This document shows, one piece after another, positions 55,484-64,000 of a stretch of 64,000 bases of DNA. The stretch is taken from the NCBI RefSeq assembly GCF_000758685.1, contig NZ_CP009286.1, forward strand, positions 4,839,501 to 4,903,500. Reading direction: 5' to 3'. Origin of the DNA: Paenibacillus stellifer. GTDB taxonomy: Bacteria > Bacillota > Bacilli > Paenibacillales > Paenibacillaceae. The first letter of the stretch is position 1; each line of letters opens with the position of its first letter. The translations under genes and the position numbers were made by a program. A model generated the notes under the pieces. It was not told the origin of the DNA, ran no database searches, and was given only the letters and a program-made list of their open reading frames with translations.

Positions 55484-56683
55484 TTACAGGCTTGCGTCCC
55501 TTGTCCGGCTTCTGCCCTTGCCCTCATCGAGACTCAGGCTGAGAGCTGTCACACAACAGCTGACTAGAGCGAACCCGACGGCAGCCCATGGAAGAAATCG
55601 CAAGCCGAAATGCCCCATCACGAGCGCACCTGACGCGGAACCGACTGCAATCCCGATGTTCGCGCCTATCGGCATCAGGGAAGAGGCGAAATCCTTCGCC
55701 GCCGGGACGAAGCGTTCCGCTAGATGGATGAAATAGATGGGAACCGCGGCGTTTATCGAGAAAGAGATACAGGCAATGGCGATTAAGCCCAGGATACCGA
55801 GCCAGGGGACCGACACGGTTATCCCATAAATTGCGAATATAACGGCCTGAATGAGGAACAGGACCTTCAGCTTCGCCATATAATTCCCCGAAGCGATGAC
55901 TCCGCTGATGATGTTGCTGAAGATCGTTGCCGCTCCATACACGATGAGTACATAGCCGGTCCGGTCGGCAGGAATGCGCATGACCTCGGTCATCAGCGGC
56001 ACGATGTAGGTGTAATTCACGAAGATCGCCGCCACGCCCAGAACCGGAATCAGAATAGCCAGCAGCACCCGGGGGTGGGTCAATAAGCGGAATTGGTCAC
56101 TCATCCTGCTCTGAGCGTTGGGCAGATCGCGCGGTACGACCCGGTATAGCAGAACCAGGCAGAATGCCCCAAGTATACCGACCAGTATAAAGGCCGCCGG
56201 CCACTCAAAATGCATGCCGACGAAGGTGCCGATCGGAACGCCCAACACGTTGGCGAGGGAGAAGCCGCCCATGATGTACGAGATCGCCCTTCCCCTCTTC
56301 TCTATCGGGACGACATCCGTGCTGATCGAGATGGACAAGGATACGCACAGCCCGCAGCACACCGCCGTCATAATCCGGAACACAAGCAGCAGCACATATG
56401 TTGAGGCAAAGGCGCTGCAAATGTTCAGGAGCACAACCAGCACTGTTCCCGTCATCAGAGAGGCAGGCTTGGAGAAGCGGCCAGCCAGCGCCATTGCAAA
56501 CGGTGTTCCGCAGGCATAAGCAACGGCAAAGCCCGACACGAAGGCTCCTGCTTCCGCAATCGATACGCCGAGACCAGCCGCCACCTGATCCAGCAGTCCC
56601 ACGATTACATATTCTGTCGTGCCCAATATAAATGCCAAAAAGGTAAAGGCCAGTGTCAGGGCTTGTTCTTTGCTGATTTTCAC
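55484..56683 (-). CDS. MFS transporter (DHA1/AraJ-like exporter)
   Basis: 399 residues with twelve helices. LGTTEYVIVGLLDQVAAGLG in helix 1 is the typical pattern of the AraJ/YdhP drug- and sugar-efflux group. GTG start at 56683 with GGAGG nine bases upstream. Substrate unknown. Confidence 0.85.
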   Translation of the reverse strand: MKISKEQALTLAFTFLAFILGTTEYVIVGLLDQVAAGLGVSIAEAGAFVSGFAVAYACGTPFAMALAGRFSKPASLMTGTVLVVLLNICSAFASTYVLLLVFRIMTAVCCGLCVSLSISISTDVVPIEKRGRAISYIMGGFSLANVLGVPIGTFVGMHFEWPAAFILVGILGAFCLVLLYRVVPRDLPNAQSRMSDQFRLLTHPRVLLAILIPVLGVAAIFVNYTYIVPLMTEVMRIPADRTGYVLIVYGAATIFSNIISGVIASGNYMAKLKVLFLIQAVIFAIYGITVSVPWLGILGLIAIACISFSINAAVPIYFIHLAERFVPAAKDFASSLMPIGANIGIAVGSASGALVMGHFGLRFLPWAAVGFALVSCCVTALSLSLDEGKGRSRTRDASL

Positions 56684-56842
56684 GTCTTCATTCCTCCAGC
56701 GGCTTGAACATTCTGTATGCTATACAAGCCTACCGGAAGCCGGCTCAAATAGCCATTCAGCATCTTGTTCAATCTGCCGGAATCATTCACTATATTGTCC
56801 TAAGCCCCGGCACTCCCCTCCCCGAGCAAGACCCATCACGAC

Positions 56843-57727
56843 TCAAATCTCAAAAAATTCATAAGTCCGGCTCCAGCGTCCCGTTTGTCCCGGAGGAATA
56901 TGCAGCGATATAAAGATTTCGGGCGATATGACATGTCTTTTCCCCCAAAGCGCGCAGGCGGCCACCGCAAAATCCCCCGACTCCCGGACTCCGGCACCGC
57001 TTGGAAGATGAATGAGCTCCCAGTTCCAGGGCATGGAGGCCGGCCAGCCGGGAAGGCGGGCGTAGAACTCCCGCTCCGGCACAGCGTTCCAAAGAACCTC
57101 GTTCCCCGCTGCCGAGAGAAGCTTCGCTGTATAACCGGACTCCACCTCGCTGAAAACCGCCGGGACGGGGAAACGCAGCACATAGCCTGGGCCTGCCGGC
57201 TGACGGTTCACAGCGAGGAAATTATGCACGTATTCATCACTTTCCAGCGTCCGGCTTCCCGTATTCTCCAGCATATATTCGATATGAATCCGGGCGTCGC
57301 GCAGAGTAATGCTCTTGGTCAACCGGAAGGCGTACCCCCGGCAGTCGGCGGGCAGGACGGTGAACGTGATGCGGTCTATCCCCGTCTCGGTCACCACTTG
57401 ATAGGGAACCACCGGATAATCCTCGAAAAAAGAATATGCTCTGACTCCCTGCCTCGTCAGCAGGCCGACACCGATTTTGGGGAAGTCTTCTCCGACACCC
57501 GCATCATCGTAGCCGTTCGGGCCGCTGATGCCGAACTCGGCGCACAGGCCGCTTCCTCCCGTTCCGCGGCCGGGCGCGAAACTCTCCGGAACGCCGAACT
57601 CATGTCTCCGCCGCCCCTTCAGCCTTACGCAAGCAATCCAGCCGGTACGGTCAAAGCGGCTTCCCGCTGCCTCCTCCGGCATTTTCACCTCGGCTTCAAG
57701 AACGCCGTTATCCAGCACGACTCCCAT
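56843..57727 (-). CDS. Galactose mutarotase-fold protein
   Basis: 294 residues, all-beta. Features such as WIACVRLKGRRRHEFGVPE, SITLRDARIHIEYMLENTG and YVHNFLAVNR fit the aldose 1-epimerase/galactose-mutarotase-like fold, with the histidine of YVHNF a candidate catalytic residue. GGAG precedes the ATG at 57727. Last gene of the beta-1,3-glucan phosphorylase operon; a mutarotase would help because phosphorylases use one anomer. Function inferred from fold and place. Confidence 0.6.
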   Translation of the reverse strand: MGVVLDNGVLEAEVKMPEEAAGSRFDRTGWIACVRLKGRRRHEFGVPESFAPGRGTGGSGLCAEFGISGPNGYDDAGVGEDFPKIGVGLLTRQGVRAYSFFEDYPVVPYQVVTETGIDRITFTVLPADCRGYAFRLTKSITLRDARIHIEYMLENTGSRTLESDEYVHNFLAVNRQPAGPGYVLRFPVPAVFSEVESGYTAKLLSAAGNEVLWNAVPEREFYARLPGWPASMPWNWELIHLPSGAGVRESGDFAVAACALWGKRHVISPEIFISLHIPPGQTGRWSRTYEFFEI

Positions 57728-57762
57728 ACTTAACTGGCTCCTTTTATGAAAATAGCCCGGCA

Positions 57763-60501
57763 TCAGATGAGCTTCAAGCACAGCTCATGCACGCCTTCCT
57801 CCGGAAGGCTCTTGATGAGCGCCCGCGACAGAAGGCAGCCTCCCGCCGCCGGTTCAACTCTTGCCGGTTTGCCGTTCAGCAGACAGGAACCGGCCTGGCG
57901 GTCTCCATACTCCTTGCGCTCTTCGTTGATGTAGACAACCCGCAGTCGCCGTCCGGCAAATTGGGTAACGACCGCAGCCTTCCCCGCCTCGTCGAACTGC
58001 TCGCCCGACAGCTTGGGCTGAAGCAGCAGGTCTCCCAGATCGCCTTTGACGCCGTACACTTCCATCAGCTCGGTCAGCAGCAGCCAGCTCGCCGAGCCGG
58101 TAAGATAGTGGTACATGCCACGGCCCTGCTCGTTGATGTACTCCGGGATTCCCGGATAAATCCGGCTCTTCGGGAAGTCGGCGCAGAGCGAGTAGATGGA
58201 ATCCAGCACGGCTTTGCCTTCCTTCACAAAGCCTCGCTTATACAAAGCGTTGGCGTACATCACGGTCATGTGACTGAACATGGCTCCATTCTCTTTGTGG
58301 CCGAAGGCGAAGCCAAATGCCCGGCCCAAATTCTGCTGGATGCCGCCGAACCGGGAATTCAGTCGGTAGCCGATCTCCTCATCAAGCAGATGGCGGTCAA
58401 CCGCCTGAATGACGGACGGAATCTGCTCTTCCGCCGCAACTCCGCTCATGATCGGGAAGACCTGGCCGGTGAGCGTCATCCTCACGCCCTCCGGATGGTC
58501 CCCTTCCACCCGCTCGCCATCGTTGTTGTAATAGCCATTGAACCATGAGCTGCCGCTCTCTGAAGTCACCCACTCGCTGGTGCGGATATGGTTCTCTATC
58601 CAGGAGGCTTTGCGCTCCAGATCCTCGGCAAGCGAGACCAGGGAGATAGCGGTCTTGCGCCCGCTTACCCCTCCGGCAATCCGCTCGAAATACCGGTTCA
58701 GCAGCTCGTGCTTCGCGGAGACGGAATCATAATCGGCCGGCTCTCCCAGGCTGTCCAGCAGCACCAGCATTTCCTCCGCCAATTTGGCGGCTGCGGTTCC
58801 GGTGCGACGCTCCAGCTTCCGCAGCACGGACGCCAGATCCCGCAGATTGCCCGCATAGAAAGCCGTAAACGCCACGCTCTCCCCGCGGTCCGCAGCCATA
58901 TCCAGCCCATCGTTCCAGTCGGCGCCCTCCAGTCTCATATGGTTATGCTCCCCGACCAGATAAAAAGGCGTCAAATGCTGGAGCAGCATATGCTCCAGAA
59001 TCGTGCCGCGGTAGATCTCGCCGTTGGTGGTCCTCAGCAGGTTCCCGCTTTCCGGAGTCCAAGAATCATCGCGTTCCCGGCAGCGGTTCACGAAGGCATC
59101 CCTGAAGTAGGTCTGCTCTTGAAGCAGAAAGTTGAGATCACCGCTCTGATTCAGGTAGAGCAGCACCGTCAGAAACGGCCAGGCGCCGTGATCCATCCAG
59201 ACGCGCGGGATGTTATTGCGGTCCGCCACGAACTCGCCGGGAAGCCTGCCGATGATTGTGGCGTTGCTGCCGTCGATTCTTACGCCGGCGAAATTGTCCG
59301 ACAGCAGCTGCCGGACCTCCTCCGGCTCCATGATCATGAGCGCCAGGCAGTCCTGCCACAAATCACGCCAGCCCCGGCCTCCCCGGCCGTAATCATGATG
59401 GGGCATGAAGGAGTTGCCGCAGAGCCGCCGAAGGATCGGCTGAAGCGTCACCCACTTCATCCATAGATCGAATTCCTTGTTCGCGGAATGGAACTGGACG
59501 GCGTCCGCCTTCTCTCTCCAGTAAGCCTTGCATGCCCCCAGCAGGTGATCGAACGAAGCCTCGGACATATAGGTCTTCCACAGACGGTCTTCATCCATTC
59601 GGTCATCCGTGATGGCCATGGCTACGATGTACGACTTGCTCTCTCCCGGCTGCAGCACAGCTTCCGCAAACCGGATAGCCCCGACGGCTTCAAAACCCTC
59701 GAGAGCCTCTCCGGGTCCGCTATGCGGAACATCATTCCGCACTATGGCCTCCGGCCAGTCATAATTGCCGCCTTCTCCGATAAAGCGTTCTGCTATTGGG
59801 AAAAATCCGGCCGGCTTCCCGCCGTCTCCTTCGCTTCCCAGCACGGAATAGGCGGTCTTGTTGACCCGGTGGCCTCGCTCGTCAAAGGACAGAGAGGGCT
59901 GAACCTCAATGCCTCCTGCGGAGGTATAGATCCGGTGCAGCAGGGACGTCACATGCCGGTGATCCCGCAGATCGTCGGCGGAACGGGCATAGAGCGGAAC
60001 CGCCGCCGTCGGCGTCAGGGTTAGCTTGCGGTTGCCGGTGTTCGTCAGCGTCACCTTCATCAGCTCCACCCGATCCGCGCCTGCCGGAACAAAGCTGACC
60101 GTTTCCGCCCGCAGGCCGATTCGCGTATTGTTGCGAATGACCTTGTGCCAGAGCAGCCCTGCCTCCAGCGTTACCTTGTCTCCGCCTTCTGTCTCTTTAT
60201 CCAATCGACTCGCATGCTGAACGGCAGAATTTCCCGTGCAGGACCAAGGCCCGAATTCCTGATTATGTACCCAAAAATTCCGGGCAGCCCGGGAATTGTG
60301 AAGACTCTCCGCAGATACCGGCTCGGACAGGAAGGTGTTATGGCCGGATTTGATATCTCCATGCAGAGAAGGAGTAATGGAGGACATCATGCCGGCTTCA
60401 TTGACGAGCGGAAAATACAAATAGCTCGTCAAATGAGGGTCCTTAAGCTCGAAGTCTCCTTCCGATCCTTTGAATGTCCAGGTTTGAGTTTGCGTTGACA
60501 T
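57763..60501 (-). CDS. GH94 phosphorylase, laminaribiose phosphorylase-like
   Basis: 912 residues, the same size as laminaribiose phosphorylases of Paenibacillus. N-terminal super-sandwich domain (TSYLYFPLVNEAGMMSSITP), (alpha/alpha)6 barrel with RGWRDLWQD, catalytic acid in EGADWNDGLDMA and phosphate-site region GHKENGAMFSHM, and a C-terminal jelly-roll. It would split laminaribiose with phosphate to glucose 1-phosphate and glucose. Cellobiose or other beta-disaccharide specificity is not excluded. AGAAGG precedes the ATG. It follows a GH161-like gene on the same strand. Confidence 0.8.
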   Translation of the reverse strand: MSTQTQTWTFKGSEGDFELKDPHLTSYLYFPLVNEAGMMSSITPSLHGDIKSGHNTFLSEPVSAESLHNSRAARNFWVHNQEFGPWSCTGNSAVQHASRLDKETEGGDKVTLEAGLLWHKVIRNNTRIGLRAETVSFVPAGADRVELMKVTLTNTGNRKLTLTPTAAVPLYARSADDLRDHRHVTSLLHRIYTSAGGIEVQPSLSFDERGHRVNKTAYSVLGSEGDGGKPAGFFPIAERFIGEGGNYDWPEAIVRNDVPHSGPGEALEGFEAVGAIRFAEAVLQPGESKSYIVAMAITDDRMDEDRLWKTYMSEASFDHLLGACKAYWREKADAVQFHSANKEFDLWMKWVTLQPILRRLCGNSFMPHHDYGRGGRGWRDLWQDCLALMIMEPEEVRQLLSDNFAGVRIDGSNATIIGRLPGEFVADRNNIPRVWMDHGAWPFLTVLLYLNQSGDLNFLLQEQTYFRDAFVNRCRERDDSWTPESGNLLRTTNGEIYRGTILEHMLLQHLTPFYLVGEHNHMRLEGADWNDGLDMAADRGESVAFTAFYAGNLRDLASVLRKLERRTGTAAAKLAEEMLVLLDSLGEPADYDSVSAKHELLNRYFERIAGGVSGRKTAISLVSLAEDLERKASWIENHIRTSEWVTSESGSSWFNGYYNNDGERVEGDHPEGVRMTLTGQVFPIMSGVAAEEQIPSVIQAVDRHLLDEEIGYRLNSRFGGIQQNLGRAFGFAFGHKENGAMFSHMTVMYANALYKRGFVKEGKAVLDSIYSLCADFPKSRIYPGIPEYINEQGRGMYHYLTGSASWLLLTELMEVYGVKGDLGDLLLQPKLSGEQFDEAGKAAVVTQFAGRRLRVVYINEERKEYGDRQAGSCLLNGKPARVEPAAGGCLLSRALIKSLPEEGVHELCLKLI

Positions 60502-60615
60502 AAACCGACCTTCTTTCCGTTTTGATTATCGAAACCCATTTCGAAAATAGGGACGCTGTTTCTCGGACACAATGCACAGCGCCCCCCTGTTGCTTTCGCG
60601 AGCTTCTTGCTGCGG

Positions 60616-60652
60616 CCGCTTCCGACCAGCTTATAGCTGACCGGAAGCGACG
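60616..60652. other. Hairpin in the gap between the two phosphorylase genes
   Basis: CCGCTTCCG pairs with CGGAAGCGA-type arm around an inner AGCTTATAGCT palindrome. The 329-base gap (60502-60830) holds no gene; the hairpin may set the relative expression of the two genes. Confidence 0.45.
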
Positions 60653-60830
60653 CGTTTGCCTAATGCGGGGTGATTGGCTGCGGCGGTCTCTCTTGCGGGG
60701 ATCACGGTGTTCTTGCGCCATGAATGTGCTACTCCGCTTCACGGGATCGCTGTCTTCTTGAGCGGCAGGTGTTTCCCCCATGACCTGACGAGTGCGGCAG
60801 GCGGGTCCATATTGGAACGCCTGACTCAAG

Positions 60831-63800
60831 CTATTCCAGCACAACCTCAAGCTCCGTGTACCGTCCGGCCCGGATGTCTTCAGCCAGCTTGCCGGACAGT
60901 ACGCTTCCCTCAACGGTCAGCGTGTTCCCGGCGCCGTCTTTGACGCTAATTCGCCGGATAGCGGCGCAGTTCTCTCCGAACGTATCGGCCCGCCGCTCAT
61001 TGAGGTAAGTCACGCGGACCGAGCCAAGGAACCGGAACGAGAGACGGCCGTCATCCTTGAACAGCCAGCCCGGAAGCGCCGGTGCAAGCTCCAGCACAAG
61101 GTCTCCGTCTCCACTCAACCGGAAGGGACGGCTTCCCGCCATCATGAGCGACCACATGCTCAGGAACTCCGCAGTCGAGCCGCTCAGGCGGGCGACAAAG
61201 CCGCGGCCGTGCACGCCGGGGTCGGGGTTGACGCTGCTGGCGAGGAAGGAGGAATTCTCCAGCGTGCTGCGCCCGTAGACGGCGGGGTCCTGGAACGGGA
61301 TCAGCGCGCGCTTGAATTCTTCATAGAACGTCCCGGTCAGCCCGGTCTTCAGCAGCTCAAGGACATATTTGTAGGACATGTGCAGGAATATCGATTCCCG
61401 CTCCAGCCAGCCCGGGGTGAACGCGCGGATGCGGCCGATTTCCTGCGGCTGCTGCTCCAGGCTGACGGAGGTTTTGTACATGCCGAGCTTCTCGTCGTAC
61501 AGGCCGCTGCTTCGCACCGCCCGGTAAATACCCTGTGCTTCCTCCTTGCTTTCCGCAAGCTTCAGCCCATGCACCGGCCCTTCCAGAAACGCCGGAAGCG
61601 CTTCGGCGCGGAACCGACTCACCGATACTACCGGAAGTCCGTAAGAGCTGATAACCGGGCCTCCGTCACCGCCCTTTAGAGGCTCGTAGTCCTCTGCCTC
61701 GAAGCGGAAGTAGGTGGGAACAAGGCCCCCGCCAAGCTTGACGGCCTTCGCGATCCCCTCATTCAGCCGCCCCAGAAACCGCTTGAAGACCGGCTCCAAT
61801 GCCGCAAAGACAATCTCCTGCTCGTCGCCGGACAGGCCGAACCGGATACTCTCGCGGTAACGCTCGCGCGCCGTCGCCAGCAGATCCCAGCATTCCAGGT
61901 CGGAGATGTCCCCGCTCTCCCGGCGGGATAGAACCGAGTCCGTCTCCGACAGCAGCTCCGCCATTTCCAAAGGCAGGCGGACCTTCCGTCCGGCAAGCCC
62001 TGAATCTCCCGGGTCCCCGGAGACAACTGCCCCTCCCGGCATTCCGGATAGCGCTTCCAGTATGAACAGCACTAGACGCTTCAGTTCATAGGTCTCCCCC
62101 ATACCGGAGCCGAACAGACCGGGAAGCCCGTTCATCGCATCATTCCAGCCCGGCTTATCCCCTTCCATCTCAATGCCCATGCCGTAAGGGTCCAGCGTCG
62201 TCATTTTGATCAGGGCCAGGGACAGCATTTTGGCGAACAGATCGGTACGGTAGACCTCGCCTGTTCCATGCTGCGTTCTCAGCCAGCGGGTGTCGGACAT
62301 TCCGCCGCCAAGGCGCTCCAGCTTCTCTTCATCATGCACGGCAGAGCCATATTGGCGTACCTTGCCATCCTTAAGCACCGTCTTTTCGCTGCGCGGCAGC
62401 ACGCGAACGGGGCTGTCGAAGAAGCGGCAGGTTCCAGGCGTATACAGCAGCTCCTCCATTTTATCCGGAAAAACAGAACGGTAGCTGTCCACCAGATCCA
62501 TATTGTAGGTCCAGTGATCAATCCAGTAGCCTTCTCCAAAGCTTGCTTCAATATTTTGCGCGGACAGACCCAGCAGCTTATCCAGAAACTCCTCTTCGCT
62601 CACGTTAAGCATAATCTCATGATCGCAGAGGTAATGAATGATCTGCCCCGGGGTAAACGGTTTGGCCGCTATAGCGGACAGTTCCCGGCGGTGGCTGCCT
62701 ACCGCTTGTTCCAGTAAGCTGGCGAGCTCCGCTGCCCGTTCCTCCGGCACTTGGAAGGTGCTGCCCTTGACCTGCAGCGGATTATAGCCGTCCGCCTGAA
62801 TAAGGCTGAAGAACATATAAATATTGAATGCGCCCGCTTCCGGATGGAACAAGACGTCGTTGCGGCGGTTCTGGTTCATATCCCGGAAATTGCCGTTGCC
62901 TTGGGAATAATATTCCGGAGCCAGTGAGAAAAAGTTATAATCGCGCTCCAGATCCCCATGCTTCCGGGAAAATAAATGATAGATCTTGGTCTCCTGCCCT
63001 TGGCCGAATACCACGGGATAGCCGCCGCGCAGCATATTGTCGAGATAGCTCTGCCGGCAGTAAGCGTCGAACATCGTTGACGAAGTGGAAGTCGCGATAT
63101 CGCCGGTAAGTTGTTCCGCCATTCTGGCAGCCTCCTCCCGTTTGGTTCGGAAGTATTCCGCCCGGCAGAGACGTCCGGTCTGCGACTGGATGCTTCCGAT
63201 ATCGCGTGTATGTCCGATCATCGCGTACAGGTTCAGGCTCTCGCCCGGTCCCAGCTTGCCCGCCGCGCCGCTAAAGGCGCACGGAACCTTGTTCGCGGTA
63301 ATCTGCGGCATCGCTCCGAGTTGTTCTAGGGAAGCGCGCGCAAATGAGGCCGGATACACGAGAGAAGTATTATGTCCGAAGATGACTTCATAATCGACGA
63401 TCGGCGGAAGAAGCTCTTCCTCGTCGCTGAACGAAAGATAGAAATGCCCTCCCTTAATCTCGCTGACTTCGGCCTCATCCTTGGTACTGGAGCGGAGCTT
63501 GAAAAATGGCACGGCGTTCTCCAGATTGTAGACCTCCATCCAGCTGCGAAGCAGATTGCCCATTTCCTTGTATCCGGCATTGTCGATTCCATAGGGAAGA
63601 AGCTCGGGCAGGCCGTCCAGCACCTCGAGCGGCATCGGCGATGCCGACAGGTTCGTGATTTCCGTGTGCCTGGCCAGCGCGGCGAACCCGTCGCCCGGAA
63701 CGTTGAAGTACACGATTTTCACCTGAAGATTCAGAGTATGGTTCGTCTCTTCAATCACTAGCTCGTTTAACCCGATTGACATCGTCCGCCGGATAGAAGA

Positions 63801-64000
63801 GTCCTCGCCTTGATCCTGGAACGGTTCGTAGACGGCGCCGCCAAGCTTGATGAATGTCCGGAAGCCGCTGAGCGGCACATTTTTGTAGCTGATGTTAGCC
63901 GGGGAGAACTCCATGATGGGCGAATTCTTGTCCCGGATGCCGAAGCTTGCAATTCCCTGGCCCCGGTTGACGTAGAACGTCCACATCGGGATGCCCTTCG
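60831..64000 (-). CDS. GH161-like beta-1,3-oligoglucan phosphorylase (N-terminus outside window)
   Basis: The frame is open to the right edge (KGIPMWTFYVNRGQGIASFG reads from the edge), so over 1050 residues are visible and a short N-terminus is missing. FYVNRGQGIASFGIRDKN followed by IMEFSPAN, the catalytic-acid region EGDKPGWNDAMNGLPG and the large C-terminal domain match the GH161/GH149 phosphorylase pattern; GH161 was founded on a Paenibacillus enzyme. It would shorten beta-1,3-glucooligosaccharides with phosphate, releasing glucose 1-phosphate, and hand the disaccharide to the next gene product. Confidence 0.75.
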   Translation of the reverse strand, partial: KGIPMWTFYVNRGQGIASFGIRDKNSPIMEFSPANISYKNVPLSGFRTFIKLGGAVYEPFQDQGEDSSIRRTMSIGLNELVIEETNHTLNLQVKIVYFNVPGDGFAALARHTEITNLSASPMPLEVLDGLPELLPYGIDNAGYKEMGNLLRSWMEVYNLENAVPFFKLRSSTKDEAEVSEIKGGHFYLSFSDEEELLPPIVDYEVIFGHNTSLVYPASFARASLEQLGAMPQITANKVPCAFSGAAGKLGPGESLNLYAMIGHTRDIGSIQSQTGRLCRAEYFRTKREEAARMAEQLTGDIATSTSSTMFDAYCRQSYLDNMLRGGYPVVFGQGQETKIYHLFSRKHGDLERDYNFFSLAPEYYSQGNGNFRDMNQNRRNDVLFHPEAGAFNIYMFFSLIQADGYNPLQVKGSTFQVPEERAAELASLLEQAVGSHRRELSAIAAKPFTPGQIIHYLCDHEIMLNVSEEEFLDKLLGLSAQNIEASFGEGYWIDHWTYNMDLVDSYRSVFPDKMEELLYTPGTCRFFDSPVRVLPRSEKTVLKDGKVRQYGSAVHDEEKLERLGGGMSDTRWLRTQHGTGEVYRTDLFAKMLSLALIKMTTLDPYGMGIEMEGDKPGWNDAMNGLPGLFGSGMGETYELKRLVLFILEALSGMPGGAVVSGDPGDSGLAGRKVRLPLEMAELLSETDSVLSRRESGDISDLECWDLLATARERYRESIRFGLSGDEQEIVFAALEPVFKRFLGRLNEGIAKAVKLGGGLVPTYFRFEAEDYEPLKGGDGGPVISSYGLPVVSVSRFRAEALPAFLEGPVHGLKLAESKEEAQGIYRAVRSSGLYDEKLGMYKTSVSLEQQPQEIGRIRAFTPGWLERESIFLHMSYKYVLELLKTGLTGTFYEEFKRALIPFQDPAVYGRSTLENSSFLASSVNPDPGVHGRGFVARLSGSTAEFLSMWSLMMAGSRPFRLSGDGDLVLELAPALPGWLFKDDGRLSFRFLGSVRVTYLNERRADTFGENCAAIRRISVKDGAGNTLTVEGSVLSGKLAEDIRAGRYTELEVVLE

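Overview
The window looks like chromosomal DNA of a Paenibacillus-type member of the Bacillota. This is inferred from strong AGGAGG-type ribosome binding sites, sigma-A promoters (TTGACA-17-TATAAT), a T-box leader, GlnR/TnrA-, PerR- and Fur-like boxes, moderately high GC, and gene families typical of Paenibacillus: YesMN-like two-component pairs, laminaribiose and beta-1,3-glucan phosphorylases, and a PfeT-like ATPase. Most genes lie on the minus strand.

Layout. 1-7.4 kb: xylose block, with xylA-xylB followed on the same strand by a YesN/YesM-like response regulator and histidine kinase (kinase cut by the window edge), and xylR divergent behind a palindromic operator and a cre-like site. 7.6-13.6 kb: nitrite assimilation, nirB-nirD-(43-aa ORF)-cobA. 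The nirB leader carries a textbook two-hairpin ANTAR target overlapping a terminator, and two GlnR/TnrA-type boxes flank its promoter. The divergent operon encodes the ANTAR regulator itself plus a TrpD2-like protein. 13.7-17.4 kb: redox and metal genes (glutaredoxin-like, trxB, a PfeT-like P1B-4 ATPase) with PerR/Fur-like boxes. 18-31 kb: mixed housekeeping genes (GNAT, a degenerate PEP-utilising-enzyme-like protein, metY, deoC, SPFH protein, AroA(G) with a T-box, LysE, APC permease, lipoprotein, two stand-alone receivers, DUF2294).

30.9-45 kb is the most unusual region. It is a minus-strand cluster with promoter and structured leader - metK paralogue - NifH-like - NifD-like - NifK-like - radical SAM protein - terminator, then promoter - ATPase - permease - permease of an SsuABC-type importer, then an inserted and frameshifted IS110-type element, then an AprA-like flavoprotein - AprB-like ferredoxin - SsuA-like lipoprotein. 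The NifD-like subunit has one cysteine in total and no recognisable FeMo-co ligands, whereas the NifK-like subunit keeps three cluster-type cysteines. This predicts a reductase with a single four-cysteine interface cluster rather than a nitrogenase or an obvious methylthio-alkane reductase. Its substrate is unknown. The importer and flavoprotein suggest an organosulfur compound, which is an inference.

45-64 kb: secreted beta-propeller protein, aminoglycoside-phosphotransferase-fold protein, FAH-family hydrolase, HAD phosphatase, LLM oxidoreductase, SH3b-amidase, NamA-type ene reductase, a 56-aa membrane protein, AraC regulator with MFS exporter, and finally a beta-1,3-glucan phosphorolysis operon: a GH161-like phosphorylase (N-terminus outside the window), a GH94 laminaribiose-phosphorylase-like enzyme and a mutarotase-fold protein. 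All assignments come from reading the sequence; no database search was run.
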